Source: Haloarcula halobia (GTDB taxonomy: Archaea; Halobacteriota; Halobacteria; Halobacteriales; Haloarculaceae). Taken from it: 64,000 nt of DNA. Under the pieces are notes generated by a model. That model was given only the letters and a program-made list of their open reading frames with translations, was not told where the DNA came from and ran no database searches. Where the stretch lies: positions 2,046,001 to 2,110,000 of the forward strand of contig NZ_CP119787.1 in NCBI RefSeq assembly GCF_029338255.1. Reading direction: 5' to 3'. Both the position numbers and the translations under genes were made by a program. Of the stretch, positions 1-10,000 are shown in pieces (the first letter of the stretch is position 1; each line of letters starts with the position of its first letter).

Positions 1-445
1 GGTTCTCGCGGTCGGTCTCGTCGGGGTCGACGACGTAGTTCGGGATGCCGATGGCGGTCCCGTCCGTCGTATCGAACACCGTCTCGATGCCGCGTTCGGC
101 GTAGTACGTCGCCGGCGTCCGGAACGCGTCGGCGGCGGTGTTCGTGAGGATCCAGGCGCCGATGCGGGTCTGGATCGCGTCGGGCAGCAGGTAGTCTGCG
201 ACCCGGCTCCCGGCGTCGAGCAACGGGTTCTCCCAGGCGACGCCGTCGTCGTCGAGCGTCAGTCCGTGCTCCCGGGGTTCCAGCCCCGTGATGATCGTCG
301 GCCAGAGCTCGTGCGTGCTCGGTTCCCCTTCGACGCTGTCTATCGTCGCTATCGAGTCGTGGGCGTCCAGCACGAGGTTCGGGTGTCGCTGCCCGTCGAC
401 GAGTTCCGGGTCGAGGGCGTCGATTCCCAGGACGACGAGGACCAT
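1..445 (-). CDS. Alkaline phosphatase superfamily (type I phosphodiesterase-like) protein, C-terminus beyond window
   Basis: The gene reads leftward from an ATG at 445 and runs off the window, leaving 148 codons. The N-terminus opens with a hydrophobic strand followed by the metal-binding Asp of the fold (VVLGIDALD). It continues to a T-H-E-L-W-P-T-I-I-T-G segment (residues 44-54), which matches the nucleophile region of nucleotide pyrophosphatase/phosphodiesterase-type enzymes with Thr as nucleophile. It is divergent from a second superfamily member at 542, with about 96 nt between the two starts. The substrate is unknown; its position beside flippase and glycosyltransferase genes suggests work on a glycan, lipid-linked sugar or glycerol-phosphate head group. 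Confidence 0.72.
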   Translation of the reverse strand, partial: MVLVVLGIDALDPELVDGQRHPNLVLDAHDSIATIDSVEGEPSTHELWPTIITGLEPREHGLTLDDDGVAWENPLLDAGSRVADYLLPDAIQTRIGAWILTNTAADAFRTPATYYAERGIETVFDTTDGTAIGIPNYVVDPDETDREN

Positions 446-541
446 CGTTGTCACGGAGGAGACTCGGCGGCCGCTAATCTCTTTCGGATGGCAACCGGAA
501 CACAGAAACTCCTCCCCCGGAAACGGACCACTCACGTAGCG

Positions 542-1927
542 ATGGCGCGCCCCAACATCGTCTGGATCACGCTGGACAGCGTCAGGGCGGATCACACCAC
601 CCTCGACGGATACGACCGCGAGACGACGCCGGACCTAGAGCGTATCGGGCGCGAGGGACACGCGTTCCGGAACTGCTTTGCACACAGTCTCTCGACGCTG
701 CCATCGACCGGGGCGATGATGAGCGGGTATCCCCCGTCACGGAACACCGTCGGCGTCGACGGCAACCAGCTGCCCGACTCCATCAGCACGATGCCGGAGC
801 GATTCGCCGACGCCGGCTACACGACGGCGTGTCTCTCCCGCAACTCGTATCTCAGTTCGGCGACCGGCCTCGACAGGGGATTCGATCGCTTCCAGTGGCT
901 CTCCTCGTCGACACTCCACGAGGCTGGTCTCAGGCCGCTCCTCTCCTATGCGTTGAACCTCAGGACACATTCCGCGGGGCTGTCGACTGATACGGCCAAG
1001 CACTCGTCGGCGTACCTGATGAACGAAGTGGCGAAAGACTGGCTGTCTGACTTCCGGCGCGCGGACGACCCGTTCTTCTTCTACCTGCACTACAACGAAC
1101 CGCACCGCCCGTACTACCCGCCCCGGAAGTACCTCGACCGGTTCACCGACGACATCGCGATGTCGGGGACGGAGGCCGCCGAATTCGCGCTCGACGTCCA
1201 CTACAATCTGGAGGACGTCGTCGCGAACGGCTGTGGGCTGACCGACGACGAGTGGGCTGCACTGAAGGCGATGTACGACGCGGAGATAGCCTACACCGAC
1301 GAGATGGTGGGCCGCCTGTTCGACCATATCCAGTCGAACGCCGATCGGGACACCGTCGTGGTCATCACCGCCGACCACGGCGAGCTGTTCGGCGAGTACG
1401 GCCTCCTGTCGCACAGTTACGTCCTCCACGACGCAGTCACGCGCGTCCCACTGGTCGTCCACGGGCTCGAGGACGACCTGGCCGTCGACGGGGACGAAAC
1501 GGTCCAGCACCTCGACGTGTTCCGGACCTTGTTGAACGTCGTCGGTGGGGACCCGGGGGACACTATCGGCGTCGACCTGCGGGAGGAGACGCGGGACTTC
1601 GCCGTCTCGCAACGTGGCCCGACGGATTTCGACGAACTACTCGCACACAATTCCTCGTTCGATACGTCGCGCTTTCACACCGAGACGCTGACTGCACTCC
1701 GGACGCCGGAGTTCAAGTACCAGCGGAGCGCGGACAGATCGGAACTGTTCGCGCTCCCGGACGAGGACGAGGACGTCTCGGCCGACTACCCCGACGAACG
1801 TACGGCGCTCGACGAGGAACTGGGCGACTGGTTGGAACAGTACGGACAGCCGGTCGGGGACGCCGAGGAGGACGAGTTCTCCGACGCGGTGACCCGTCAG
1901 CTTCGCGACCTCGGCTACATGGAATGA
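542..1927 (+). CDS. Sulfatase-fold (alkaline phosphatase superfamily) enzyme with Thr in the nucleophile position
   Basis: A 461-residue protein starting MARPNIVWITLDSVRADH, the classic sulfatase-fold N-terminus with a metal-binding Asp. A later ITADHGELFGE segment supplies the second metal cluster. The family signature C/S-x-P-S-R is replaced by T52-L-P-S-T56 followed by GAMMSG, so neither formylglycine formation nor the usual Arg is possible. That fits a phospho- or phosphoglycerol-transfer/hydrolysis enzyme better than a true sulfatase (inference). The ATG at 542 is preferred over upstream in-frame starts at 266 and 488 because the domain begins exactly there. Its stop overlaps the flippase start by 4 nt (ATGA), indicating translational coupling. 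No signal peptide is visible, so it is probably cytoplasmic-facing. Confidence 0.8.
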   Translation: MARPNIVWITLDSVRADHTTLDGYDRETTPDLERIGREGHAFRNCFAHSLSTLPSTGAMMSGYPPSRNTVGVDGNQLPDSISTMPERFADAGYTTACLSRNSYLSSATGLDRGFDRFQWLSSSTLHEAGLRPLLSYALNLRTHSAGLSTDTAKHSSAYLMNEVAKDWLSDFRRADDPFFFYLHYNEPHRPYYPPRKYLDRFTDDIAMSGTEAAEFALDVHYNLEDVVANGCGLTDDEWAALKAMYDAEIAYTDEMVGRLFDHIQSNADRDTVVVITADHGELFGEYGLLSHSYVLHDAVTRVPLVVHGLEDDLAVDGDETVQHLDVFRTLLNVVGGDPGDTIGVDLREETRDFAVSQRGPTDFDELLAHNSSFDTSRFHTETLTALRTPEFKYQRSADRSELFALPDEDEDVSADYPDERTALDEELGDWLEQYGQPVGDAEEDEFSDAVTRQLRDLGYME

Positions 1928-3363
1928 GACTCGGGAAGACCGCCGCCTCTCACTTCGCTTCGCAGGTCGTCGTCACGCTGTCGGGGTTCGTCGCGACGTG
2001 GCTCATCGCGTTCGTCCTCGGGGCCGAAGGGCTCGGTCGGTACTCGGTGGTGGTCTCGCTTGGCTTCTTCTGGCTGGTCATCCCGTCGAACGCGGTCAGT
2101 ATGGCGATCAAAAAGCGGATGAGCGAGCAGGAGTCGCCGGCGGCGTTCTTCGGGGGCGGCGTCCTGCTGAACATCGCGTTGGCCGCCGTGCTGGCCACGC
2201 TCGTGCTCGCAGCCGGTGAGCTGCTGGGCGGCATCGTCTCGCGGAATCGCGAACTGATGATCGTCCTCATCGAGTACGACGTGGAGATAGCGGTGTTACT
2301 CTCCGCGGCGATCGCCCACCAGACGGCGCAGGCGGTCCTCCAGGGACAGAAGCGCGTTGCCACGACGGGGTGGTTGAAAGCCGGCGAGCGAATCGGCCGG
2401 ACCGCGTTCCAGGTCGGTGCGCTGGTCCTCGGACTGGGCGTCGCGGGCATCTCGTTCGGTCACGCCGCGTCCCTCGCACTCGTCGCCGTGGCCGGTTTCC
2501 TCTTCAGCAAGTATCGGCCCTCGATTCCCTCACTCGCCCAGGTAAAGAGCCTCCTGCGATACGCACAGTTCGCCTGGGCCGGGGCGCTGCGGGGTCGCGT
2601 GTTCGGGTGGCTCGACACCATCGTCCTCTCGTTTTTCGTCAGCGCGTCGTTCATCGGTATCTACGAGGCTGCGTGGGGTATCGCGTCGATGCTGGCCATC
2701 GCGAGCGGGTCTATCAGCCAGACGCTCTTCCCGGAGGTGAGCGAGCTCAGCACCGACAGCGGGTTCGACCGCATCCGCCACTACCTGGACGAGGCCCTGG
2801 CGTTCGGTGCCATCTTCGTCATCCCGGGGCTGTTCGGGACGCTCGTCCTCGGCGAGCGAGTCCTGCGGTTCTACCGACCCGAGTTCGGGCAGGGGACACA
2901 GATACTGCTCGTCCTCATCCTCGCGTACCTGGCCGACGTCTTCGCGTCGCAGTTCACGAACGTCCTCAACGGCATCGACCGCCCCGACGCGGCGTTCCGC
3001 GTCAACGGCCTCTTCATCGTGGTCAACATGGTGCTGAACGTCGTCCTCGTCTGGCAGATTGGCTGGTTCGGCGCGGCACTCGCGACGGCGTCGTCCTCCC
3101 TGCTCCGGGCCGTCGCCGGCTACTGGGTCCTCGAGCGGATTCTCGGTGGCGTCAGCATCCCGTACGGCGAACTCCTCCGGCAGGTCGTCGCGGCACTGGT
3201 GATGGCCGGCGCAGTCTTCCCGGTCGTCGGCCTGGCGCCGAGCGGCCGCGTGGGGACCGTCCTGCTCGCCGGGTTCGGCGGCGTCGTCTACTTCGCCGTG
3301 CTGCTGGGGATCGCCCCGCGGATTCGCTCGAAAGCGTTCTCGCTCGTTCCCGAGGCCGCCTGA
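1924..3363 (+). CDS. Wzx/MATE-like polysaccharide flippase (oligosaccharide exporter)
   Basis: A 479-residue, strongly hydrophobic protein with roughly 12-14 predicted membrane segments. It starts MRLGKTAASHFASQ and has an early GAEGLGRYSVVVSLGFF segment typical of the polysaccharide biosynthesis protein/Wzx family (AglR-like in haloarchaea). The expected role is to flip lipid-linked glycan, probably dolichol-phosphate-linked, across the membrane for transfer to S-layer protein by AglB, encoded 3.7 kb downstream. Translation is coupled to the preceding sulfatase-fold gene by an ATGA overlap. The next gene begins 55 nt later. Function is from family membership and context. Confidence 0.85.
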   Translation: MRLGKTAASHFASQVVVTLSGFVATWLIAFVLGAEGLGRYSVVVSLGFFWLVIPSNAVSMAIKKRMSEQESPAAFFGGGVLLNIALAAVLATLVLAAGELLGGIVSRNRELMIVLIEYDVEIAVLLSAAIAHQTAQAVLQGQKRVATTGWLKAGERIGRTAFQVGALVLGLGVAGISFGHAASLALVAVAGFLFSKYRPSIPSLAQVKSLLRYAQFAWAGALRGRVFGWLDTIVLSFFVSASFIGIYEAAWGIASMLAIASGSISQTLFPEVSELSTDSGFDRIRHYLDEALAFGAIFVIPGLFGTLVLGERVLRFYRPEFGQGTQILLVLILAYLADVFASQFTNVLNGIDRPDAAFRVNGLFIVVNMVLNVVLVWQIGWFGAALATASSSLLRAVAGYWVLERILGGVSIPYGELLRQVVAALVMAGAVFPVVGLAPSGRVGTVLLAGFGGVVYFAVLLGIAPRIRSKAFSLVPEAA

Positions 3364-3418
3364 GCGCTCCTGGTCGCTATGGGAATTCTTAATTGCGAGA
3401 GTGCTGGACACTCCAGAC

Positions 3419-4765
3419 ATGGAGAAGGTCCTCCTCGTCACTATCGACTCTCTGCGGGCCGACCACGTGGGGTACCACGGCTACGACCGGGACGTGACGC
3501 CCAATATCGACGAGCACGCGGCACGCGGCAGCCGGTTCACGAACGCCCACTCGCACGTCGGTGGCACCCGGTTCTCGTTTCCCGGCATCCTGACGGGCGT
3601 GACGCCGATGATGTACGGCGGTCACGAGCGCATCTCGGCGGACCAGACGCTCGTCTCCGAGGTGTTCCACGAGGCCGGCTACCGTACCGGGGGCTTCCAC
3701 TCGAACCTCTACGTGTCCGGACAGTTCGGCTACGACAGGGGCTGGGACGAGTTCTTCGACTCGGCGCCCGACGAGTCGGCGACCTCGAAGTTCCGCAAGT
3801 GGGCGAAGACGAACCTCGACGGGGTCGTGCTCGACGTTCTGAAGAAGGGCTACGACTTCCTCGAGTCCTCACAGGGGATGAACGTCGGGTCGTACCACGT
3901 CCCCGCCGACGAGATGACCGACCGGGCCATCGAGTTCGTCGAGGACACGGGCGACGACCCGACGTTCGCCTGGGTCCACTACATGGACGTCCACCACCCG
4001 TTCCTCCCGCCCGAGGAGTACCAGCGCGAGTTCCTCGACGAACCGGTCTCTCACGAGGAGTCCATCCGGCTTCGCCGGAAGTTCATCGAGAACCCCGACG
4101 ACGTCACCGACGAGGAACACCAGACGTTCATCGACCTCTACGACGCCGAGATCAAGTTCAACGACGCCGAGATCGGCCGCCTGCTCGACGCCGTGGAAGC
4201 CGAGTGGGGCGACGACCACCTGCTGGCGCTGACCGCGGACCACGGCGACCACTTCCTCGAACACGGGTACTTCGGCGGCGCCCGCCTCCTGGAGGTCAAG
4301 AACCACGTCCCGCTGTTCGTGAGCGGGTGGGACGACCAGGGGGAGTACGACGAGCTCGTCGGCCTGACGGACCTGCCGTCGACGCTTGTCGACAGCGCCG
4401 GCCTCGAGATTCCGGACAACTGGTTCGGCTACAGTCTCCGGGACCTGGTGTTCGACGGCGAATGGGCGCGTACCGACGTCATCGGGGGCTACCGTGACGA
4501 GGACGGCGAACACATCCGCGTCAGGGATCCCGAGTGGAATCTCGTGGTTCACGAGGACGAACCCGACGCTCTCTACCACCTCACCGAGGACCCGGGCGAA
4601 CACGAGAACGTCATCGACGAGTACCCCGAGGAGGGACGGCGACTCCGGAAACGGCTCGACGCTCACAGACAGCTCGTGGAGTCGACGGTGGCCGAGGACG
4701 TCGAGCGTCCCGACATGAGCGAGGACGTCAAGGAACGGCTCCGCCGGCTGGGCTACAAGGAGTAG
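3419..4765 (+). CDS. Second sulfatase-fold enzyme of the glycosylation locus, Thr nucleophile
   Basis: A 448-residue paralogue of the gene at 542. It begins MEKVLLVTIDSLRADHVGYHGYDRD and contains LTADHGDHFLEHG, which carries the second metal site. The nucleophile segment reads T50-R-F-S-F-P-G-I-L-T-G, so the sulfatase C/S-x-P-x-R motif is absent and Thr sits at the nucleophile position. Both paralogues end in a similar RLRxLGYxE tail. The ATG at 3419 is chosen because the domain starts there; the only upstream in-frame start adds six unconserved residues. The stop codon abuts the stop of the convergent glycosyltransferase gene with no bases between. It probably modifies or trims a glycan or a lipid head group; the substrate cannot be read from sequence. 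Confidence 0.8.
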   Translation: MEKVLLVTIDSLRADHVGYHGYDRDVTPNIDEHAARGSRFTNAHSHVGGTRFSFPGILTGVTPMMYGGHERISADQTLVSEVFHEAGYRTGGFHSNLYVSGQFGYDRGWDEFFDSAPDESATSKFRKWAKTNLDGVVLDVLKKGYDFLESSQGMNVGSYHVPADEMTDRAIEFVEDTGDDPTFAWVHYMDVHHPFLPPEEYQREFLDEPVSHEESIRLRRKFIENPDDVTDEEHQTFIDLYDAEIKFNDAEIGRLLDAVEAEWGDDHLLALTADHGDHFLEHGYFGGARLLEVKNHVPLFVSGWDDQGEYDELVGLTDLPSTLVDSAGLEIPDNWFGYSLRDLVFDGEWARTDVIGGYRDEDGEHIRVRDPEWNLVVHEDEPDALYHLTEDPGEHENVIDEYPEEGRRLRKRLDAHRQLVESTVAEDVERPDMSEDVKERLRRLGYKE

Positions 4766-5908
4766 TCAGGCGACAACGGCGAGGATCTCGCGATACCGCC
4801 CGCAGGCCGCCTCGAAGCTGTACTCCGATTCTATCAGTTCACGCCCGTTCGCACTCACTTCCGAGAGGTCGTCCCGTCCGAATATCGCCTTGATGCCCGC
4901 ACACAGCGCGGCCGGGTCGCGGCTGTCTATGTGGAACCCCGTCTCCCCGTCTCGGACCACGTCCGGGACCCCCGAGACCGGCGACGCGTACACGGGCGTC
5001 CCACAGGCCAGCGCCTCGAGAATCGTCGTCGGCAAGCCCTCGGTGGGCTGGGAGGGGAGCACGAGCAGGGACAGTCGGTTCAGTTCCGCGGGGACGTCGT
5101 CGTGGTCGACCCAGCCGGCCAGTTGAACCTGCCCGGACTCGATTTCTGTCGCGAGCTCGCCCTCGAGCCACTCGCGGAGGTCGCCGTCGCCGATGAAGCG
5201 GAAGGTGACGTCCGCCGGGAGGTCGCGGGCCACCTCGGCGAGCTCCCGGATTCCCTTTTCCTCGTCGAGTCGCCCGAGGAACCCCACGACCTGCTCGCGG
5301 TCGTCGTAGGGCGTGGCCACGTCGAAGGCGTCGGTCCGGACGTATCGGGCGCCCTGCGGGTACACGTCGGGGGCTTCCGGATGCAGTCCGAGCTGGCGGG
5401 CCATCGCCGGCGTGTAGGTCACGACGCCGTGCGCAGCGGCGAAGCCGGCCCGTTCGAGTGTGCGGACCAGGCCAGCGAGGCCCCGGGCGACCGGGTCTGG
5501 CAGTCGCTGCTCCCAGTTGAGTCGCAACGTGAGCGGCACGTCGCCCCGGGGTTCGACCAGGACGGTCTTGCCGAGGAGTCGCGCGGCGAGTATCGGGAGG
5601 AGATACGACGTCGCGCCGTAGAACAGGACGACGTCCTCGTCGCGGCTCGCGAGCACACGACACATCCGGAGCTGGTTCAGGACGAACCTGGCGGCGGCCA
5701 CGGGGACCGAGTCGCCGGCGCCCTTCTGGGTCAGTTCGATCAGCTCGTGTCGGTCACGAATCTCGGAGTCGGCCGGCAGGTCCGCGGTGACGAGCGAGAC
5801 GACGGTAATCGCCGACAGGATGTCGAGCAGGCTCCGGGTCGCGTTCTCGCCCGCGGCCGCGAGCGGGTGGGTGACCACACAGACGTCGGGGAGAGTGGTG
5901 TCGGGCAT
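4766..5908 (-). CDS. Glycosyltransferase, GT4 family (GT-B fold)
   Basis: A 380-residue protein. Its C-terminal half shows the GT4 nucleotide-sugar site: VVGFLGRLDEEKGI in the hinge, FIGDGDLREWL, and the E-x7-E-type element in PTEGLPTTILEALACGTPV. The N-terminal half is the more variable acceptor domain. It should transfer a sugar from an activated donor to a membrane-linked acceptor during glycan assembly. The ATG at 5908 lies 4 nt after the stop of the upstream GT2 gene, so the two form an operon read toward the sulfatase-fold genes. Donor and acceptor sugars are not predictable here. Confidence 0.87.
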   Translation of the reverse strand: MPDTTLPDVCVVTHPLAAAGENATRSLLDILSAITVVSLVTADLPADSEIRDRHELIELTQKGAGDSVPVAAARFVLNQLRMCRVLASRDEDVVLFYGATSYLLPILAARLLGKTVLVEPRGDVPLTLRLNWEQRLPDPVARGLAGLVRTLERAGFAAAHGVVTYTPAMARQLGLHPEAPDVYPQGARYVRTDAFDVATPYDDREQVVGFLGRLDEEKGIRELAEVARDLPADVTFRFIGDGDLREWLEGELATEIESGQVQLAGWVDHDDVPAELNRLSLLVLPSQPTEGLPTTILEALACGTPVYASPVSGVPDVVRDGETGFHIDSRDPAALCAGIKAIFGRDDLSEVSANGRELIESEYSFEAACGRYREILAVVA

Positions 5909-5912
5909 CGGG

Positions 5913-6857
5913 TTACCCCCACACGTACATGCCATAGAGGTAGCCGACGCCCACCGCACCGGTCAACACGACGAGGAAGACCAGCTGGAGGACCGCCGCG
6001 ACGGACGGCGAGCGAACGAGGCCGCCGAGACGGGCCGGGACGTACGAGAACAGCAGGTCGCCGAGGAAGGCAGACTCCTCGCCGGTCGACTCGGGGACGA
6101 ACACCTCCATCCCGCGTTTCGAGTAGCCCTGCCAGAACGCCCGGTCGACGAGCCACCCCGGGTCGGTCCGGTACTGGAACACCTTGTGGGCCACCAGCGC
6201 GTCCGGGGTGTAGTAGACGCCCGCGTCGTACTCGCTTCGGAGCCGTGCACAGAGTTCGGTCTCGCCGCCCTGCAGGTTCTTCTCGCCCGTCCGCCCGCCG
6301 ATGTCGTCGTCGAACCCGCCCAGGTCTAAGAACACCTCGCGGTCGAAAGAGATGTTCGAACCGAACGTGTTGCGGACCTCGCCGGGTTCGTCCGGGTCGC
6401 CGTCGGGGCCGAACCCGCGATGGGTGACCCCGACGAGCCAGTAGAACTCCTCGGGGAGGAAGGCCGGCTTGCCCGCAACCCACGCCGGGGTCATGCGGCC
6501 ACCGACGGCCAGTACGTCTTCGCGGTCGTACGCACGCACGAGTGCTTCCACCCAGTGCTCGTCGGCGATTGCGTCGTCGTCGATGAACGCGACGACGTCG
6601 CCCGTCGCCACGGCCGCGCCGTTGTTCCGACTCTCGAGCAGGCCGACGTTCTCGTCGTTGCAGTGGGTCAGGACGTCCTCGCGGTCGCCGAAGTCCGCCT
6701 CGTAGCGCTCGTAGACGGCCTCGTCGCCGTCCGAGACCAGCACCAGCTCGACGTCGCCGTAGGTCTGGTCGAGGACGCTCTCGGCCGCCGCGCGACAATC
6801 GTCGTACCGGTCCAACGTGTGCGTACAGAGGACGACCGAGACGCGCATGTCGGGCAT
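5913..6857 (-). CDS. Glycosyltransferase, GT2 family (AglE/AglG/AglI type) with C-terminal membrane segment
   Basis: A 314-residue GT-A protein. It starts MPDMRVSVVLCTHTLDRYDD, has the donor-binding DxD-like motif in VVAFIDDDAIADEHW, and an acceptor-loop motif GGETELCARLR. One or two hydrophobic segments near the C-terminus (VAAVLQLVFLVVLTGAVGVGYLYG) would tether it to the cytoplasmic membrane face, where dolichol-linked glycans are built. The ATG at 6857 (or 6848) is preferred; the long upstream extension is low-complexity. It is divergent from aglB across a 164-nt region, so the glycosyltransferase and transferase genes may share regulation. Confidence 0.85.
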   Translation of the reverse strand: MPDMRVSVVLCTHTLDRYDDCRAAAESVLDQTYGDVELVLVSDGDEAVYERYEADFGDREDVLTHCNDENVGLLESRNNGAAVATGDVVAFIDDDAIADEHWVEALVRAYDREDVLAVGGRMTPAWVAGKPAFLPEEFYWLVGVTHRGFGPDGDPDEPGEVRNTFGSNISFDREVFLDLGGFDDDIGGRTGEKNLQGGETELCARLRSEYDAGVYYTPDALVAHKVFQYRTDPGWLVDRAFWQGYSKRGMEVFVPESTGEESAFLGDLLFSYVPARLGGLVRSPSVAAVLQLVFLVVLTGAVGVGYLYGMYVWG

Positions 6858-6987
6858 TGGACGACCGGCGCTGTTAGTCGTTTCTATCCGCCATGTGGTC
6901 CGTCGCTCGCGGCGGCGCGGGATTCCGAACCGCCAGACCGTCGGCGTGTCGCTGCTGTTCGAGGCGCGCGCTCGTCCAGAGGTCAAA

Positions 6988-6998
6988 AGGCTTATGCG
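6988..6998 (+). promoter_or_regulatory. Putative TATA box for aglB
   Basis: The segment AGGCTTATGCG lies 24-34 nt before the aglB ATG, preceded by a purine-rich stretch (GGTCAAA) that could act as BRE. The spacing predicts a leaderless or very short-leader transcript. Confidence 0.5.
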
Positions 6999-7021
6999 CG
7001 CCTTGGCAGTTTCTCCGTCCA

Positions 7022-10000
7022 ATGAGTCAATCGTCGGGCTATTTTGACGACAACCCCGAACTCGACGCCGCCCTGGACTGGGCCGAGCGGTGGTATCACG
7101 TCCCGATACTGCTGGTCATGGTCGGGTTCATGCTCTGGAACCGCGTACAGAACTGGCGCCGTTTCGTCGTCGACGGCGAGGTGCTGTTCAGCGGGAACGA
7201 CCCGTTCTATCACTTCCGGTCGACGATGTACGTCGTCAGGAACTGGCCGGCGACGATGCCCTTCGACCCCTGGACCCGGTTCCCCATCGGGAATCGCTCC
7301 GGACAGTTCGGAACCCTGATGGATCAGGTCGTGGGGACCGTCGCGCTGGTACTCGGTCTCGGGTCACCGAGCGAGGGTACCGTCGCGATGACCGCGCTGT
7401 TCGCGCCGGCCGTCATGGGGACGCTAGCGGCGATTCCGACCTACTACGTCGGCAAGCGCCTGGGTGGGCGCATCGGCGGCGTCACCGCCGTCGTCGTCCT
7501 GGCCCTGTCGGCCGGCACCTTCACACAGCGGAGCCTCGTCGGCGTCTACGACCACCAGGTCGCCGAGGGGCTCCTCCAGGTGACGGCGGTGCTCGGGGTG
7601 ATGGTCGCCCTGAGCGTGGCCGAACGCGACCGCCCCATCTACGAGCAGTTCGTAGAGCGCGACGTCGCCTCCCTCCGTGACACCCTCGGCTGGTCGGTGC
7701 TCGCCGGCTTCGGCGTCGCCATCTATCTCTGGACCTGGCCGCCGGCCGTCCTCCTCATCGGTATCCTCGGCACGTTCTTCCTCCTCCGACTCGTCGTCGA
7801 GTTCTGGCGCGGCCAGAGTCCGGAACACACCGCCATCGTCGGCGCGGTGACGATGGGGACGGTCGGCGTCCTGACGCTGGCGTCCTTACAGACGTTCGGC
7901 CTCACCGCGACCGATCATTCCCTCCTCCAGCCGCTTCTGGCCTTCACGGTCGCGCTCGGGTGCGTGTTCATGGCCTGGCTCGCCCGCTACGTCGAGGCCG
8001 AATCGCTCGACCGGAACCTCTACCCGGTGACGGTCTTCGGTATCATCGCCGTCGGGGCGGTGCTCATGGCCATCATCCTGCCGGACGTCTTCAGTTACTT
8101 CGTCGACCAGGTGCTCCGGGTCGTCGGCTTCACCGCCTCGCCGTCTGCGACCCAGACCTCGGTCGGTGAGGCCCAGCCGCTGCGGAACCCCTCGTCGCTG
8201 TACAACGAGTACGGCCTCGCGTTGCTGCTTGCCATCATCGGCGCGCTGTACGTCCTCTTCCAGCAACTTTTCGGCAGCAGGCGGTCGGCCGAGGAGTTCT
8301 TCGTCTTCGTCTGGACGGCGTTCATCTTCGCCGCCACGCTCACGCAACTGCGCTTTGGCATCTACACCGTCTTCCCCATCGCGACGCTCACGGGACTGGT
8401 CGTGGGCAAGGCCGTCGACTGGATCGACCTCTCTGCGAACGACGGCGTCGACACGTACCAGGTGCTCGCCGTCATCACCGTCGTGTTCGTGGTCGTCGGC
8501 CCGCTGGTGTTCGTGACCCCCACGGCATTTGACCTCGGTCGCTCGGCCGAACCGGGTGACGGGATCCAGGGCTGGGACCAGAACCTCGAGTGGATGCAGG
8601 GCAACACCCCCGAGGAGGGCGCCTACGGTGTCGGCGGCAACCGGTCGCTCGAGTACTACGGCACCTACCAGATGCAGGACGACTTCGACTACGACGAGGG
8701 CGAGTACGGCGTCATCTCCTGGTGGGACTACGGGCACTGGATCACGACCCAGGCCGAACGCATCCCGAACGCGAACCCGTTCCAGCAGGGCTCTGACCTC
8801 GCCGCGAACTTCCTACTCGCACCGACCGAGGAGAAGGCCAACTCGGTGCTCGACGGCGTCGACGAGGACGACGCGCACACGCGGTACGTCGCCGTGGACT
8901 GGAAGATGGCGCAGGTCGCTGCCGGGCCCGGCTTTCAGGGCAAGTTCTTCGCGCCGCCGCGCTTCGAGGACCAGTACAACACCACTGCGTCAGACTACTA
9001 CCGCCCACTCCAGGTCCAGCAGAACGGCGAGGTGACCAACCAGCGGTTCTACTACCGGACGCAGGACTACTACAACACGACCGTCGTCCGGCTCTATGAG
9101 TTCCACGGCAGTGCCGTGCAGCCACAACCGTTCGTCGTCGACTGGGACCGCGAGACGGTCAACGGACGGACCTTCAGGGTCACCCCCACCGACGGTCGAA
9201 CCCTCAAGCAGTTCCCCAACATGTCCGCGGCCCGCGCGTACGTCCGTGAGGACGGAACCGCGCAGGTCGGCGGGTTCGGGACCAATCCGGGCGAACGCGT
9301 CCCGGCGATGGAGCACTACCGCTACGTCGGGTCGAGTTCCATGAGCGCGTACGAGTCCACCGCGCACAACCGCGCGACGCTCGTCGAGGCCCAGAGCATC
9401 GGGCTCCGGCTCCGCCAGGCGAGCACCTGTACGGCAAACGAGACGAGCATGCCTCTCGGCAGTGCGAACTTCTGTATGCCCGACGGCGGTGCGGACCTGA
9501 TGAACGCCAACAACCCGGCGTGGACCAAGACGTTCGAGCGAGTGCCCGGGGCGACCATCGAGGGCACCGGTCCGGCCAACACGGCGGTGACCGCCGCCGT
9601 GCGGATGCACAACGAACAGACCAACGAGACGTTCGTCTACCGCCAGCAGACACGGACCGACGCCAGCGGCAACTTCGCGATGACGGTCCCGTACTCGACG
9701 ACCGGCTACGACGAGTGGGGGACGGAAGCTGGCTACACGAACGTCAGCGTCCGTGCCGAGACGAGCTACCAGCTGACCGCGACGAGTGCACAGAACGGCA
9801 TCCAGATGCCCTTCACTGCGACGACCAACGTCACCGAGGGCCAGGTCATCGGCGAGAACGAGTCGGCGGCGACCGTCGAACTCGAGCCGGCCTTCGAGAT
9901 ACAGTCCAACGATACCACTCAGAGCGAGAACGAGACGGCGGGCGACGTCACCACCGACGACGGTGACCAGACGACACCGAACGAGACCAGCGGGTCGGAC

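Noticed and set aside
542-4765. True arylsulfatases
   Set aside because: The formylglycine motif C/S-x-P-x-R is absent from both proteins.
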